NCBI GenBank assembly: GCA_021786815.1
Contig: JAJYMR010000257.1
Span: 1-9,021, forward strand
From: Deltaproteobacteria bacterium
GTDB lineage: Bacteria > Desulfobacterota > Binatia > Binatales > Binataceae
Direction: 5' to 3'
Length of the DNA: 9,021 bases
Below the pieces are notes generated by a model, which saw nothing but the letters and a program-made list of their open reading frames with translations, was not told the origin of the DNA and ran no database searches. Shown here piece by piece: positions 1-5,738 of this stretch (its first letter is position 1; each line of letters starts with the position of its first letter). A program made the translations under genes and the position numbers.

Positions 1-779
1 AAATTTTCGAAGCCAAGCGCGAGGAACTCGCCGCAACGCGCCGCGCGCTTCCCGACGAGGCGGTTATCCGCGCCGCTTGCGAAGCGCATGCGCCGCGCGA
101 TTTTGTGGGCGCGCTTCGCGCGCGGCGTCCCGCGATAATCGCCGAGGTAAAACGCGCCTCGCCGAGCAAGGGCGATATTCTGCCGAATCTCGATCCGGCT
201 TCCGTGGCGCGCGCTTACGCGGATGCGGGCGCAGCCGCCGTCTCGGTGCTCACCGACCGCCATTTCAAGGGCTCGCTCGACGATCTTCGCGCGGTGCGTG
301 CGGCGATCGACCTGCCGCTCCTGCGCAAGGATTTCATGTTCGAACCGTACCAGGTGTACGAAGCGCGTGCGGCGGGCGCCGACTGCATTCTGCTGATTGT
401 GGCGATGCTCGACGACGCTACGCTGCGCCGGCTCCATACCCTTGCACACGAACTCGGGATGGCCGCGCTCGTCGAGGTGCACAACGAAGACGAGTTCGCG
501 CGCGCCGAGTGGCTCGGAGCCCGGCTTATCGGAATCAACAACCGCGACTTGCATACGTTTGTGACTGATATCGCGGTGACGGAACGGCTGCTGGCCGGTT
601 ATCGCGGTGCCGCGCTGGTGGTTGCCGAGAGCGGAATCGATTCGCCCGAGCACATTCGAAGGCTCGATCGCGCGGGCGCGCGCGCATTTTTGGTCGGGGA
701 GAGCCTGCTGCGCGGCGGAAATCCGTCTGTGCGGCTCGGCGAGTTGCTCGGCGCGCTTGGCGAGGCGGCGTCGCGATGA
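1..779 (+). CDS. trpC: Indole-3-glycerol phosphate synthase, 5' end cut by window edge
   Basis: This TIM-barrel enzyme converts 1-(2-carboxyphenylamino)-1-deoxyribulose 5-phosphate to indole-3-glycerol phosphate, the fourth step of the tryptophan branch. The frame is open from base 3 to the TGA at 777-779. The first visible residues, IFEAKREELAATR, match the usual N-terminal helix, so only about 5-15 residues are missing; the GTG at 105 is internal. All family signature blocks are visible: AEVKRASPSKG (Glu at 144, Lys at 150), LLRKDF (Lys at 327), LVEVH (Glu at 474), GINNRDL (second Asn at 540), VAESGI (Ser at 630) and the phosphate-binding VGESLL near 693. These correspond to the known catalytic Glu, Lys, Lys, Glu, Asn and Ser of the family. 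About 258 codons are visible against a usual length of roughly 260 residues. It overlaps trpF by 4 bases (ATGA), which suggests translational coupling. Nothing unusual is seen in the protein. Confidence 0.97.
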   Translation, partial: IFEAKREELAATRRALPDEAVIRAACEAHAPRDFVGALRARRPAIIAEVKRASPSKGDILPNLDPASVARAYADAGAAAVSVLTDRHFKGSLDDLRAVRAAIDLPLLRKDFMFEPYQVYEARAAGADCILLIVAMLDDATLRRLHTLAHELGMAALVEVHNEDEFARAEWLGARLIGINNRDLHTFVTDIAVTERLLAGYRGAALVVAESGIDSPEHIRRLDRAGARAFLVGESLLRGGNPSVRLGELLGALGEAASR

Positions 780-1387
780 CGGTGCGGGTCAAAATATGCG
801 GCGTCACGCTGCCCGAAGATGCCGAAGCGGCCGCGTCGATGGGCGCGGACATGATCGGGCTCAACTTTTACCCGCGAAGCCCGCGTTTTGTCGCGCTCGC
901 CCGCGCGCGAGCGGTGCGCGCCGCGGCCGGAAGCCGCGTCACGGTGGTCGGCGTGTTCGTCAACGCGCCGCGCGAAGTGGTTGCGGAGCACTTGCGCGAA
1001 CTTCGTCTCGACATGCTCCAGTTTCACGGCGACGAGCCCGAGGAATTCCTCGAAGGATGGCCGGTTCCCGTCATCCGGGCGCAAAGATTGAGAGCCGGCG
1101 AGCGTCCCGACACGGCGGCCCGCGCCAGCGTCAGCTATCTGCTCGTCGATACGTTCCATCCCGAGCTTTACGGCGGCACCGGGCGCGCGCGTTCACTCGG
1201 TGAGCTTTCAGGCGCGGACCTAAGCCGCGTCATCATCTCCGGCGGCCTCACGCCCGACAACGTCGCCGAGGCCGCCGCGCTTCGCCCCTACGCGGTCGAT
1301 AGCGCAAGCGGCGTCGAGTCGGCGCCAGGAATCAAGGACCACGACAAACTCAGGAGGTTCATCGAGAATGCCAAGTCTTCCCGATAG
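776..1387 (+). CDS. trpF: Phosphoribosylanthranilate isomerase
   Basis: This 203-residue single-domain TIM barrel performs the Amadori rearrangement of phosphoribosylanthranilate, giving the substrate of TrpC. The N-terminal KICGVT block carries the catalytic base Cys8, and LLVDT carries the catalytic acid Asp125. Other family blocks are MIGLNFYPRSPR (26-37), VVGVFVN (57-63), LQFHGDE (81-87), GGTG (133-136), ISGGLTPDNV (154-163) and the phosphate-binding segment around DSASGVESAPGIKD (175-188). The length is normal for a stand-alone TrpF. The ATG at 776 overlaps the trpC stop, and GAGG at 762-765 lies 10 bases upstream. The 3' end overlaps trpB by 20 bases. The gene order C-F-B-A fits a compact trp operon. 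The identification is certain from motifs and context. Confidence 0.97.
   Translation: MTVRVKICGVTLPEDAEAAASMGADMIGLNFYPRSPRFVALARARAVRAAAGSRVTVVGVFVNAPREVVAEHLRELRLDMLQFHGDEPEEFLEGWPVPVIRAQRLRAGERPDTAARASVSYLLVDTFHPELYGGTGRARSLGELSGADLSRVIISGGLTPDNVAEAAALRPYAVDSASGVESAPGIKDHDKLRRFIENAKSSR
1352..1357 (+). promoter_or_regulatory. Strong ribosome binding site of trpB, inside trpF
   Basis: The perfect Shine-Dalgarno core AGGAGG lies 10 bases upstream of the trpB ATG at 1368, within the last codons of trpF, where it encodes part of Leu-Arg-Arg-Phe. It is the best ribosome binding site I see in the window and supports the overlapping start of trpB. Confidence 0.75.
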
Positions 1388-2561
1388 CCGCGGACATTTC
1401 GCCGAGTACGGCGGGCGCTACGTCGCCGAGACGCTGATGCCGGCGCTGTTCGAACTGGAGAAAGCTTACAAGCAGGCGCGGCGCGACCCGGAGTTCCGGC
1501 GCGAACTGGAGCGATACTCGCGCGAGTACGTCGGCCGGCCAACGCCGCTTCACTTCGCGGCGCATCTGACGGAACGCCTCGGCGGCGCGAAGATCTACTT
1601 GAAGCGCGAAGATCTCTGCCACACCGGCGCGCATAAGGTGAACAACACGCTGGGGCAGGCTCTCCTTGCGGTCCGGATGGGCAAGACTCGAATCACGGCC
1701 GAGACCGGCGCGGGACAGCATGGCGTTGCGAGCGCGACGATGGCCGCATTTTTCCGGCGCGAGTGCGAGGTTTTCATGGGAAGCCTCGACGTCGAACGCC
1801 AGTCGCTCAACGTCTTCAGGATGAAGCTGCTCGGCGCAAAAGTAACCGCGGTCGATTCCGGAAGCCGAAGCCTGAAGGACGCGCTCAACGAGGCGCTGCG
1901 CGATTGGATCGCGACCGTGCGCAACACCTATTACCTGATCGGCACCGCCGCGGGACCCCATCCGTACCCGATGATCGTGCGCGATTTCCAGTCCGTGATC
2001 GGACGCGAGGCGCGCCGGCAGATTCTGAAGGCGGAGGGCCGCGTGCCCGACGTTCTGGTCGCATGCGTCAATGGCGGTTCCAACGCAATCGGTCTCTTTT
2101 ACCCGTTTATCAGGGACGCGAACGTGCGAATGGTCGGCGTCGAGGCGGGGGGGCTCGGCCTCAACACCGGCTCGCACGCCGCGACGCTCAATGCCGGCAC
2201 AGTCGGCGTGCTGCACGGCAACAAGACCTACCTGCTGCAGGACGAACTCGGACAGATTCGCGAGACTCATTCGATCGCCGCAGGTCTCGACTATCCGGGC
2301 GTCGGTCCCGAGCTCGCATGGCTCAAGGATACCGGCCGCGCCGAGTACACGGCGGTCACAGACGCCGAGGCGCTGGAAGCGCTCAAGGTGCTCTCCGAGA
2401 CCGAAGGAATAATCCCGGCGCTGGAAAGCTCGCACGCCGTCGCGCATGCGATAAAGCTCGCGCCCACGATGGGCAAGGACCAGGTGATGATCGTCAATCT
2501 TTCCGGACGCGGCGACAAGGACATGCAAACGGTCGCGCGCGCGTTCGGCGTGACGCTATAG
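1368..2561 (+). CDS. trpB: Tryptophan synthase beta chain (TrpB1 type)
   Basis: This PLP enzyme condenses indole, channelled from TrpA, with L-serine to give tryptophan. At 397 residues it has the usual TrpB1 length. The N-terminal GGRYVAETLMPAL (15-27) is typical. The PLP lysine is Lys90 in KREDLCHTGAHKVNN, and the catalytic Glu112 lies in AETGAGQHG. The COMM-domain region, NVFRMKLLGAKVTAV, and the segment GTAAGPHPYPMIVRDFQ follow. GLDYPGVGPE carries the conserved Asp of the closing switch, and the C-terminal SGRGDKDMQT block is present. The phosphate-binding loop reads NGGSN at 235-239, where TrpB proteins usually have GGGSN; the codon at 2070-2072 is AAT. The start at 1368 is supported by a strong ribosome binding site at 1352-1357. 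trpA follows after 15 bases, as expected for a pair that forms an alpha2beta2 complex. Confidence 0.98.
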   Translation: MPSLPDSRGHFAEYGGRYVAETLMPALFELEKAYKQARRDPEFRRELERYSREYVGRPTPLHFAAHLTERLGGAKIYLKREDLCHTGAHKVNNTLGQALLAVRMGKTRITAETGAGQHGVASATMAAFFRRECEVFMGSLDVERQSLNVFRMKLLGAKVTAVDSGSRSLKDALNEALRDWIATVRNTYYLIGTAAGPHPYPMIVRDFQSVIGREARRQILKAEGRVPDVLVACVNGGSNAIGLFYPFIRDANVRMVGVEAGGLGLNTGSHAATLNAGTVGVLHGNKTYLLQDELGQIRETHSIAAGLDYPGVGPELAWLKDTGRAEYTAVTDAEALEALKVLSETEGIIPALESSHAVAHAIKLAPTMGKDQVMIVNLSGRGDKDMQTVARAFGVTL

Positions 2562-2576
2562 GACGGAACATCCGAG

Positions 2577-3416
2577 ATGGCGAACTCAGGCAGGATAGCT
2601 GCTAAATTCCGGGAACTCGGGGCGCGCGACGAAGCCGCGCTCATACCGTATATCGTTGCGGGCGACCCCGATCTCGAAACGACCGGCCGGCTCGTGATCG
2701 AGTTGGAGCACCGCGGCGCCGACTTGATCGAACTTGGCGTTCCGTTTTCCGATCCGATGGCCGACGGTCCGGCGAACCAACGGGCTGCTGCGCGCGGACT
2801 TTCCTCGGGTGCGTCGCTTCACGCGATTCTCTCGATGGTCAAGGAGTTGAGGTCGCGCACTGAAATTCCGATAGTGCTGTTCGGCTACTACAATCCGATT
2901 TTCCATTACGGATGCGAGCGGCTTTGCGCCGACGCGGCGCGCGCCGGAATCGACGGGCTCCTGGTCGTCGATCTTCCGCCCGAGGAAGCCGCCGAGTTGC
3001 GCAAGCCCGCGCGCGAGAACGGCCTGGATCTCATCTACCTGCTCGCGCCGACCACGCCGCTCGACCGCGCACAGAGAATCGCGCGTTCCGCCAGCGGCTT
3101 TCTCTACTACGTCTCGGTGACCGGAGTGACCGGCGCGCGCGCCGAGCTGGCCTCTGATCTGGAGGAGCACGTGCGCCGCATAAAGGACGTGGCCGCGCTT
3201 CCCGTCGGCGTCGGATTCGGCATCTCGACTCCCGAGCAGGCGGCGCGCGTGGCTGCCTTCGCCGACGCAGTGATCGTCGGAAGCGCGCTCTCGCTCATGA
3301 TCGAGTCGAACCTGCGCTCGCCCGAGCTGGTCACGGCGGTGGGAGCGATGGTCGGCGCGATGAAGGACGCGATGAGGGCGGTTCGGCGATGCGGCGAGGC
3401 CGAGGCCGCGAGGTAA
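2577..3416 (+). CDS. trpA: Tryptophan synthase alpha chain
   Basis: TrpA cleaves indole-3-glycerol phosphate to indole and glyceraldehyde 3-phosphate and passes indole to TrpB. The 279-residue TIM barrel is slightly longer than the usual 265-270 because of a basic and Ala-rich C-terminal tail after about residue 255. The catalytic residues are Glu52 in LIELGVPFSDP and Asp63 in PMADGP, equivalent to Salmonella Glu49 and Asp60. LLAPTTP, SVTGVTGAR (the mobile loop with its conserved Thr), GVGFGIS and VGSAL are all present. Directly after the catalytic Asp the protein reads ADGPANQ, where most homologues have ADGPxIQ, so Asn67 replaces a hydrophobic residue. A modest GGACGGAA ribosome binding site lies at 2561-2568. 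accD begins only 5 bases after the stop. Confidence 0.97.
   Translation: MANSGRIAAKFRELGARDEAALIPYIVAGDPDLETTGRLVIELEHRGADLIELGVPFSDPMADGPANQRAAARGLSSGASLHAILSMVKELRSRTEIPIVLFGYYNPIFHYGCERLCADAARAGIDGLLVVDLPPEEAAELRKPARENGLDLIYLLAPTTPLDRAQRIARSASGFLYYVSVTGVTGARAELASDLEEHVRRIKDVAALPVGVGFGISTPEQAARVAAFADAVIVGSALSLMIESNLRSPELVTAVGAMVGAMKDAMRAVRRCGEAEAAR
3410..3414 (+). promoter_or_regulatory. Ribosome binding site that decides the accD start
   Basis: GAGGT lies 7 bases before the ATG at 3422 and overlaps the end and stop codon of trpA. It favours 3422 over the in-frame upstream ATG at 3389. That alternative has only GAGGG at 3374-3378, 10 bases away, and would add 11 Arg/Gly-rich residues that look like trpA sequence read in another frame. 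Confidence 0.6.
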
Positions 3417-3421
3417 GCGGG

Positions 3422-4312
3422 ATGGCGGAACGGGCAGCGCAGAAACAACCGGTTCAGGCTCCATCGGAGGACATCTGGGTCAAGTGTCCCGGATGCAGGG
3501 AGATCGCCTTCCGCAAGGAAGTGGAGCGCAATCTCAACGTATGCGGCAAGTGCGGGCATCATTTCCGCCTGACCGTCTCGCAGCGGCTCGCGATCACGGT
3601 TGACCGCGGCTCGTGGCGCGAGATGTTCACCGAGCTTGCGATCGGCGATCCGCTCGAATTCGTCGACAGCAAACCGTATCCCGAGCGTATCGAGCAGGCG
3701 CGCCGCCAGCGCGGCCGCAATGACGCCGTGGTCGCGGGCGTCGCCGCGCTCGTAGGCAGTCCCGTCGCGCTCGGCCTGATGGACTTCGAATTCATGGGCG
3801 GCAGTATGGGCGTGGTCGTGGGTGAGAAGCTCGCGCGGCTGTTCGACCATGCGGTTAAGCACAAGCTTGGCGTCGTCGTGTTCAGCGCGTCGGGCGGCGC
3901 GCGGATGCAGGAGGGTGCGCTGTCGCTGATGCAGATGGCGAAAGTGTCGTCGGCGATTGCGCGGCTTCGCGATGCGTGCCTGCCCTACATTTCGGTGCTG
4001 TGCGATCCGACGACGGGCGGCGTTGCGGCGTCGTTCGCGATGCTCGGCGACCTGAATATCGCGGAGCCGGGCGCGCTTATCGGCTTCGCCGGACGGCGGG
4101 TTATCGAGCAGACCACCAACCAGCAGCTTCCCGACGATTTTCAGCGCGCCGAATTTCTTCTGGCGCACGGGATGCTCGACGCCATAGTCCCGCGCCATCA
4201 GATGCGCGAGACGCTGGGACGGCTGCTCGCCGACCTGACGTCGCGCGACGGCTCAAGCGGCGCAAGCGCCGGCCGGGCGCGCAAGCCGGGCGGGTCGCGC
4301 GGGTCGAAATAG
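3422..4312 (+). CDS. accD: Acetyl-CoA carboxylase carboxyltransferase subunit beta
   Basis: AccD forms, with AccA, the carboxyltransferase that moves the carboxyl group from biotin-carboxyl carrier protein to acetyl-CoA, giving malonyl-CoA for fatty-acid synthesis. The 296-residue protein starts with a four-cysteine zinc ribbon: Cys22 and Cys25 in VKCPGC, Cys41 and Cys44 in CGKCGHH. The crotonase-like domain follows, with FMGGSMG, the oxyanion-hole block SASGGARMQEG (155-165), DPTTGGVAASFAMLGD (195-210) and GRRVIEQT. The C terminus (about the last 23 residues) is a Gly/Ser/Arg/Lys-rich tail that looks disordered. A start at 3389 would give 307 residues; I prefer 3422 because of its ribosome binding site and because the zinc ribbon then sits at the usual distance from the N terminus. 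The partner accA is not in the window. The 5-base spacing after trpA points to co-transcription with trp. Confidence 0.97.
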   Translation: MAERAAQKQPVQAPSEDIWVKCPGCREIAFRKEVERNLNVCGKCGHHFRLTVSQRLAITVDRGSWREMFTELAIGDPLEFVDSKPYPERIEQARRQRGRNDAVVAGVAALVGSPVALGLMDFEFMGGSMGVVVGEKLARLFDHAVKHKLGVVVFSASGGARMQEGALSLMQMAKVSSAIARLRDACLPYISVLCDPTTGGVAASFAMLGDLNIAEPGALIGFAGRRVIEQTTNQQLPDDFQRAEFLLAHGMLDAIVPRHQMRETLGRLLADLTSRDGSSGASAGRARKPGGSRGSK

Positions 4313-4323
4313 CCGCAGCCAAG

Positions 4324-4365
4324 GGCTCGCGGCGGTCTCGGAACCGCGAGCCGGCGGGGTCTTTT
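4324..4365 (+). terminator. Possible Rho-independent terminator or attenuating hairpin after accD
   Basis: A perfect 9-bp inverted repeat, GGCTCGCGG at 4324-4332 and CCGCGAGCC at 4344-4352, encloses an 11-base loop. After GGCGGGG comes a short T-rich stretch, TCTTTT, at 4360-4365. It starts 11 bases after the accD stop. The T tract is short and begins 7 bases from the stem, so this is a weak match to a classical terminator. It may end the trp-accD transcript or only reduce read-through into folC. Confidence 0.45.
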
Positions 4366-4383
4366 CGCGCAATCCCGGCTTGC

Positions 4384-4412
4384 TTTCGATGTCTCAGTTG
4401 CGCCGCTAGAAT
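4384..4412 (+). promoter_or_regulatory. Candidate sigma-70-type promoter for folC
   Basis: TAGAAT at 4407-4412 matches the -10 consensus at 5 of 6 positions. A poor -35 candidate, TTTCGA at 4384-4389 (3 of 6), lies 17 bases upstream. The -10 box sits between the arms of a small dyad: GCGCC at 4400-4404 and GGCGC at 4414-4418. If real, transcription would begin near 4419, only about 9 bases before the folC ATG. It lies downstream of the putative terminator, which is consistent with a new transcription unit. It rests on one good hexamer only. Confidence 0.35.
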
Positions 4413-4427
4413 TGGCGCGCTGAGGCT

Positions 4428-5738
4428 ATGGAACGGCTGGCTGAAACCCTGAATTGGTTGTATTCCCTCGAAGCGCGCGGCGAGATCTACAAGCTCGAGC
4501 GCATGGAAAACGCGCTTGCCCTCATCGGCAATCCGCATCACCGGCTCAACGCGATTCATATCGCCGGGACCAAGGGCAAGGGCTCGGTGGCCGCGATGCT
4601 CGACAGTTGCCTGAGAGCCGCCGGACTCAAGGTCGGACTCTACACCAAGCCGCATCTGGTCAACCTTTCCGAGCGCACCCGCGTGAACGGAGGCGAAATC
4701 CCGGCGCGGCTTCTGCTCGACTATATCGAGCGCCTGCGCGCGGTTTTCGAGGACGCCGGACTCGGCCTCACCTTCTTCGAATTCACCGTCGCGCTGATGT
4801 TCCTGTATTTCGCCGAAGCGGGCGTGGATGTCGCGGTGATTGAAACCGGTCTCGGCGGGCGCCTCGATTCGACCAATGTGGTGCGTCCGTTGCTCTCCGT
4901 TATCACGCCGATCGGCTTCGACCACATGGAGTATCTCGGCTACACGATCCCCGCGATCGCCGCGGAAAAGGGCGGGATTATCAAGCCCGGAGTGCCGGCG
5001 GTAATCGGCACACGCGACCCGCAGGCGCGCACCACGCTGCTCTCGATCGCGGCGCAGCGCCAGAGCGCGGTCCGGCTCATCGAGCGCGACTTTTACTTCC
5101 TGTCCCACGCGCCGGAGCATCGCCTCGACTATCGCGGACTCGGCCTTCGACTCGACGGCGTGGAACTGGGGCTTGCCGGGCCGTTCCAGCTCGAGAACGG
5201 CGCGATAGCGCTCGCGGCGCTCGAAGCGATGAGGGCGCAGGGATGGAAGATAAGCGAGCAAGCAATCCACCAGGGGATGAAAAAGGTGTACTGGCCGGGC
5301 CGGTTCGAGGTGGTCTGGAACAGTCCGCTTGTGATTCTCGATTGCGCGCACAACGAACTGAGCATTTCAGCGCTCCTGGAAACGCTGGAAGTTGAAGTCG
5401 GTCGCGACGTCAGACCACGACTCGTTTTCGGATGCCTTGCCGACAAGAAATGGGAACGCATGGCGGAATTGCTTGCGCCACGTGTGCGCGATGTTGTACT
5501 GGCACGGGTCAAGCCGAAGCGGCCGCTCGATCCGCACAACCTCGTTCCGGCCTTCTCGCGCCACGTGCCGGCCAGAGTCGAACCTGACGCGATGAAGGCG
5601 ATCGATCTCATGATGAGCGAAAGCGGTCGCGATGACGTAATCCTAGTGACCGGCTCCGTGTACCTCGTCGGCGAAATTTACGGCTACTTCCTGGCACGAC
5701 AGGGCCGGACGAGATTGTTTGCTGAAGCTCAAACGTAA
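4428..5738 (+). CDS. folC: Folylpolyglutamate synthase / dihydrofolate synthase
   Basis: FolC is a Mur-ligase-like ATP-dependent enzyme. It adds glutamate to dihydropteroate and/or extends the gamma-glutamyl tail of folates; the sequence alone does not tell whether both activities are present. The 436 residues are normal for the family (E. coli FolC has 422). The P-loop is AGTKGKGS (residues 46-53). TKPHLVNLSERTRVNG, the ETGLGGRLDSTN block (139-150), FDHMEYLG and AEKGGIIKPG (179-188, with the conserved Lys181) follow in order. The C-terminal domain shows ILDCAHNE near 5335-5358, FGCLADKKWERM and a final VTGSVYLVGE. Differences from common bacterial forms are GTK for GTN in the P-loop (as in human FPGS), EKGG for EKAG, and CAHNE for GAHNP. 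GAGG at 4422-4425 is only 2 bases from the ATG, too close for an ideal ribosome binding site, yet the first residues fit the family start. Its 3' end overlaps the lptD-like gene by 20 bases. Confidence 0.95.
   Translation: MERLAETLNWLYSLEARGEIYKLERMENALALIGNPHHRLNAIHIAGTKGKGSVAAMLDSCLRAAGLKVGLYTKPHLVNLSERTRVNGGEIPARLLLDYIERLRAVFEDAGLGLTFFEFTVALMFLYFAEAGVDVAVIETGLGGRLDSTNVVRPLLSVITPIGFDHMEYLGYTIPAIAAEKGGIIKPGVPAVIGTRDPQARTTLLSIAAQRQSAVRLIERDFYFLSHAPEHRLDYRGLGLRLDGVELGLAGPFQLENGAIALAALEAMRAQGWKISEQAIHQGMKKVYWPGRFEVVWNSPLVILDCAHNELSISALLETLEVEVGRDVRPRLVFGCLADKKWERMAELLAPRVRDVVLARVKPKRPLDPHNLVPAFSRHVPARVEPDAMKAIDLMMSESGRDDVILVTGSVYLVGEIYGYFLARQGRTRLFAEAQT

Noticed and set aside
1..100. trp leader or attenuator upstream of trpC
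   Set aside because: The window begins within trpC coding sequence, so any trp regulatory leader lies outside it.
105..779. GTG at 105 as the true trpC start
   Set aside because: The same frame is open to the window edge and encodes the expected N-terminal helix upstream, so starting at 105 would delete conserved family sequence.
1359..2528. 389-codon open frame on the - strand opposite trpB
   Set aside because: The + strand is unmistakably trpB with all active-site motifs. Long antisense frames are expected in GC-rich genes, and the translation is rich in His, Arg and Ala with no recognisable domain.
3389..3421. ATG at 3389 as the accD start
   Set aside because: It would add an Arg/Gly-rich stretch not seen in AccD, while the ATG at 3422 has a well-spaced GAGGT and gives the usual N-terminal length.
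3107..4198. 363-codon open frame on the - strand opposite trpA and accD
   Set aside because: It is the complement of conserved coding sequence for TrpA and AccD, with low-complexity Arg/Ala/His composition.
4101..5351. 416-codon open frame on the - strand covering the end of accD and most of folC
   Set aside because: It spans two real genes and the intergenic gap, has a composition typical of antisense shadows, and shows no family motif.
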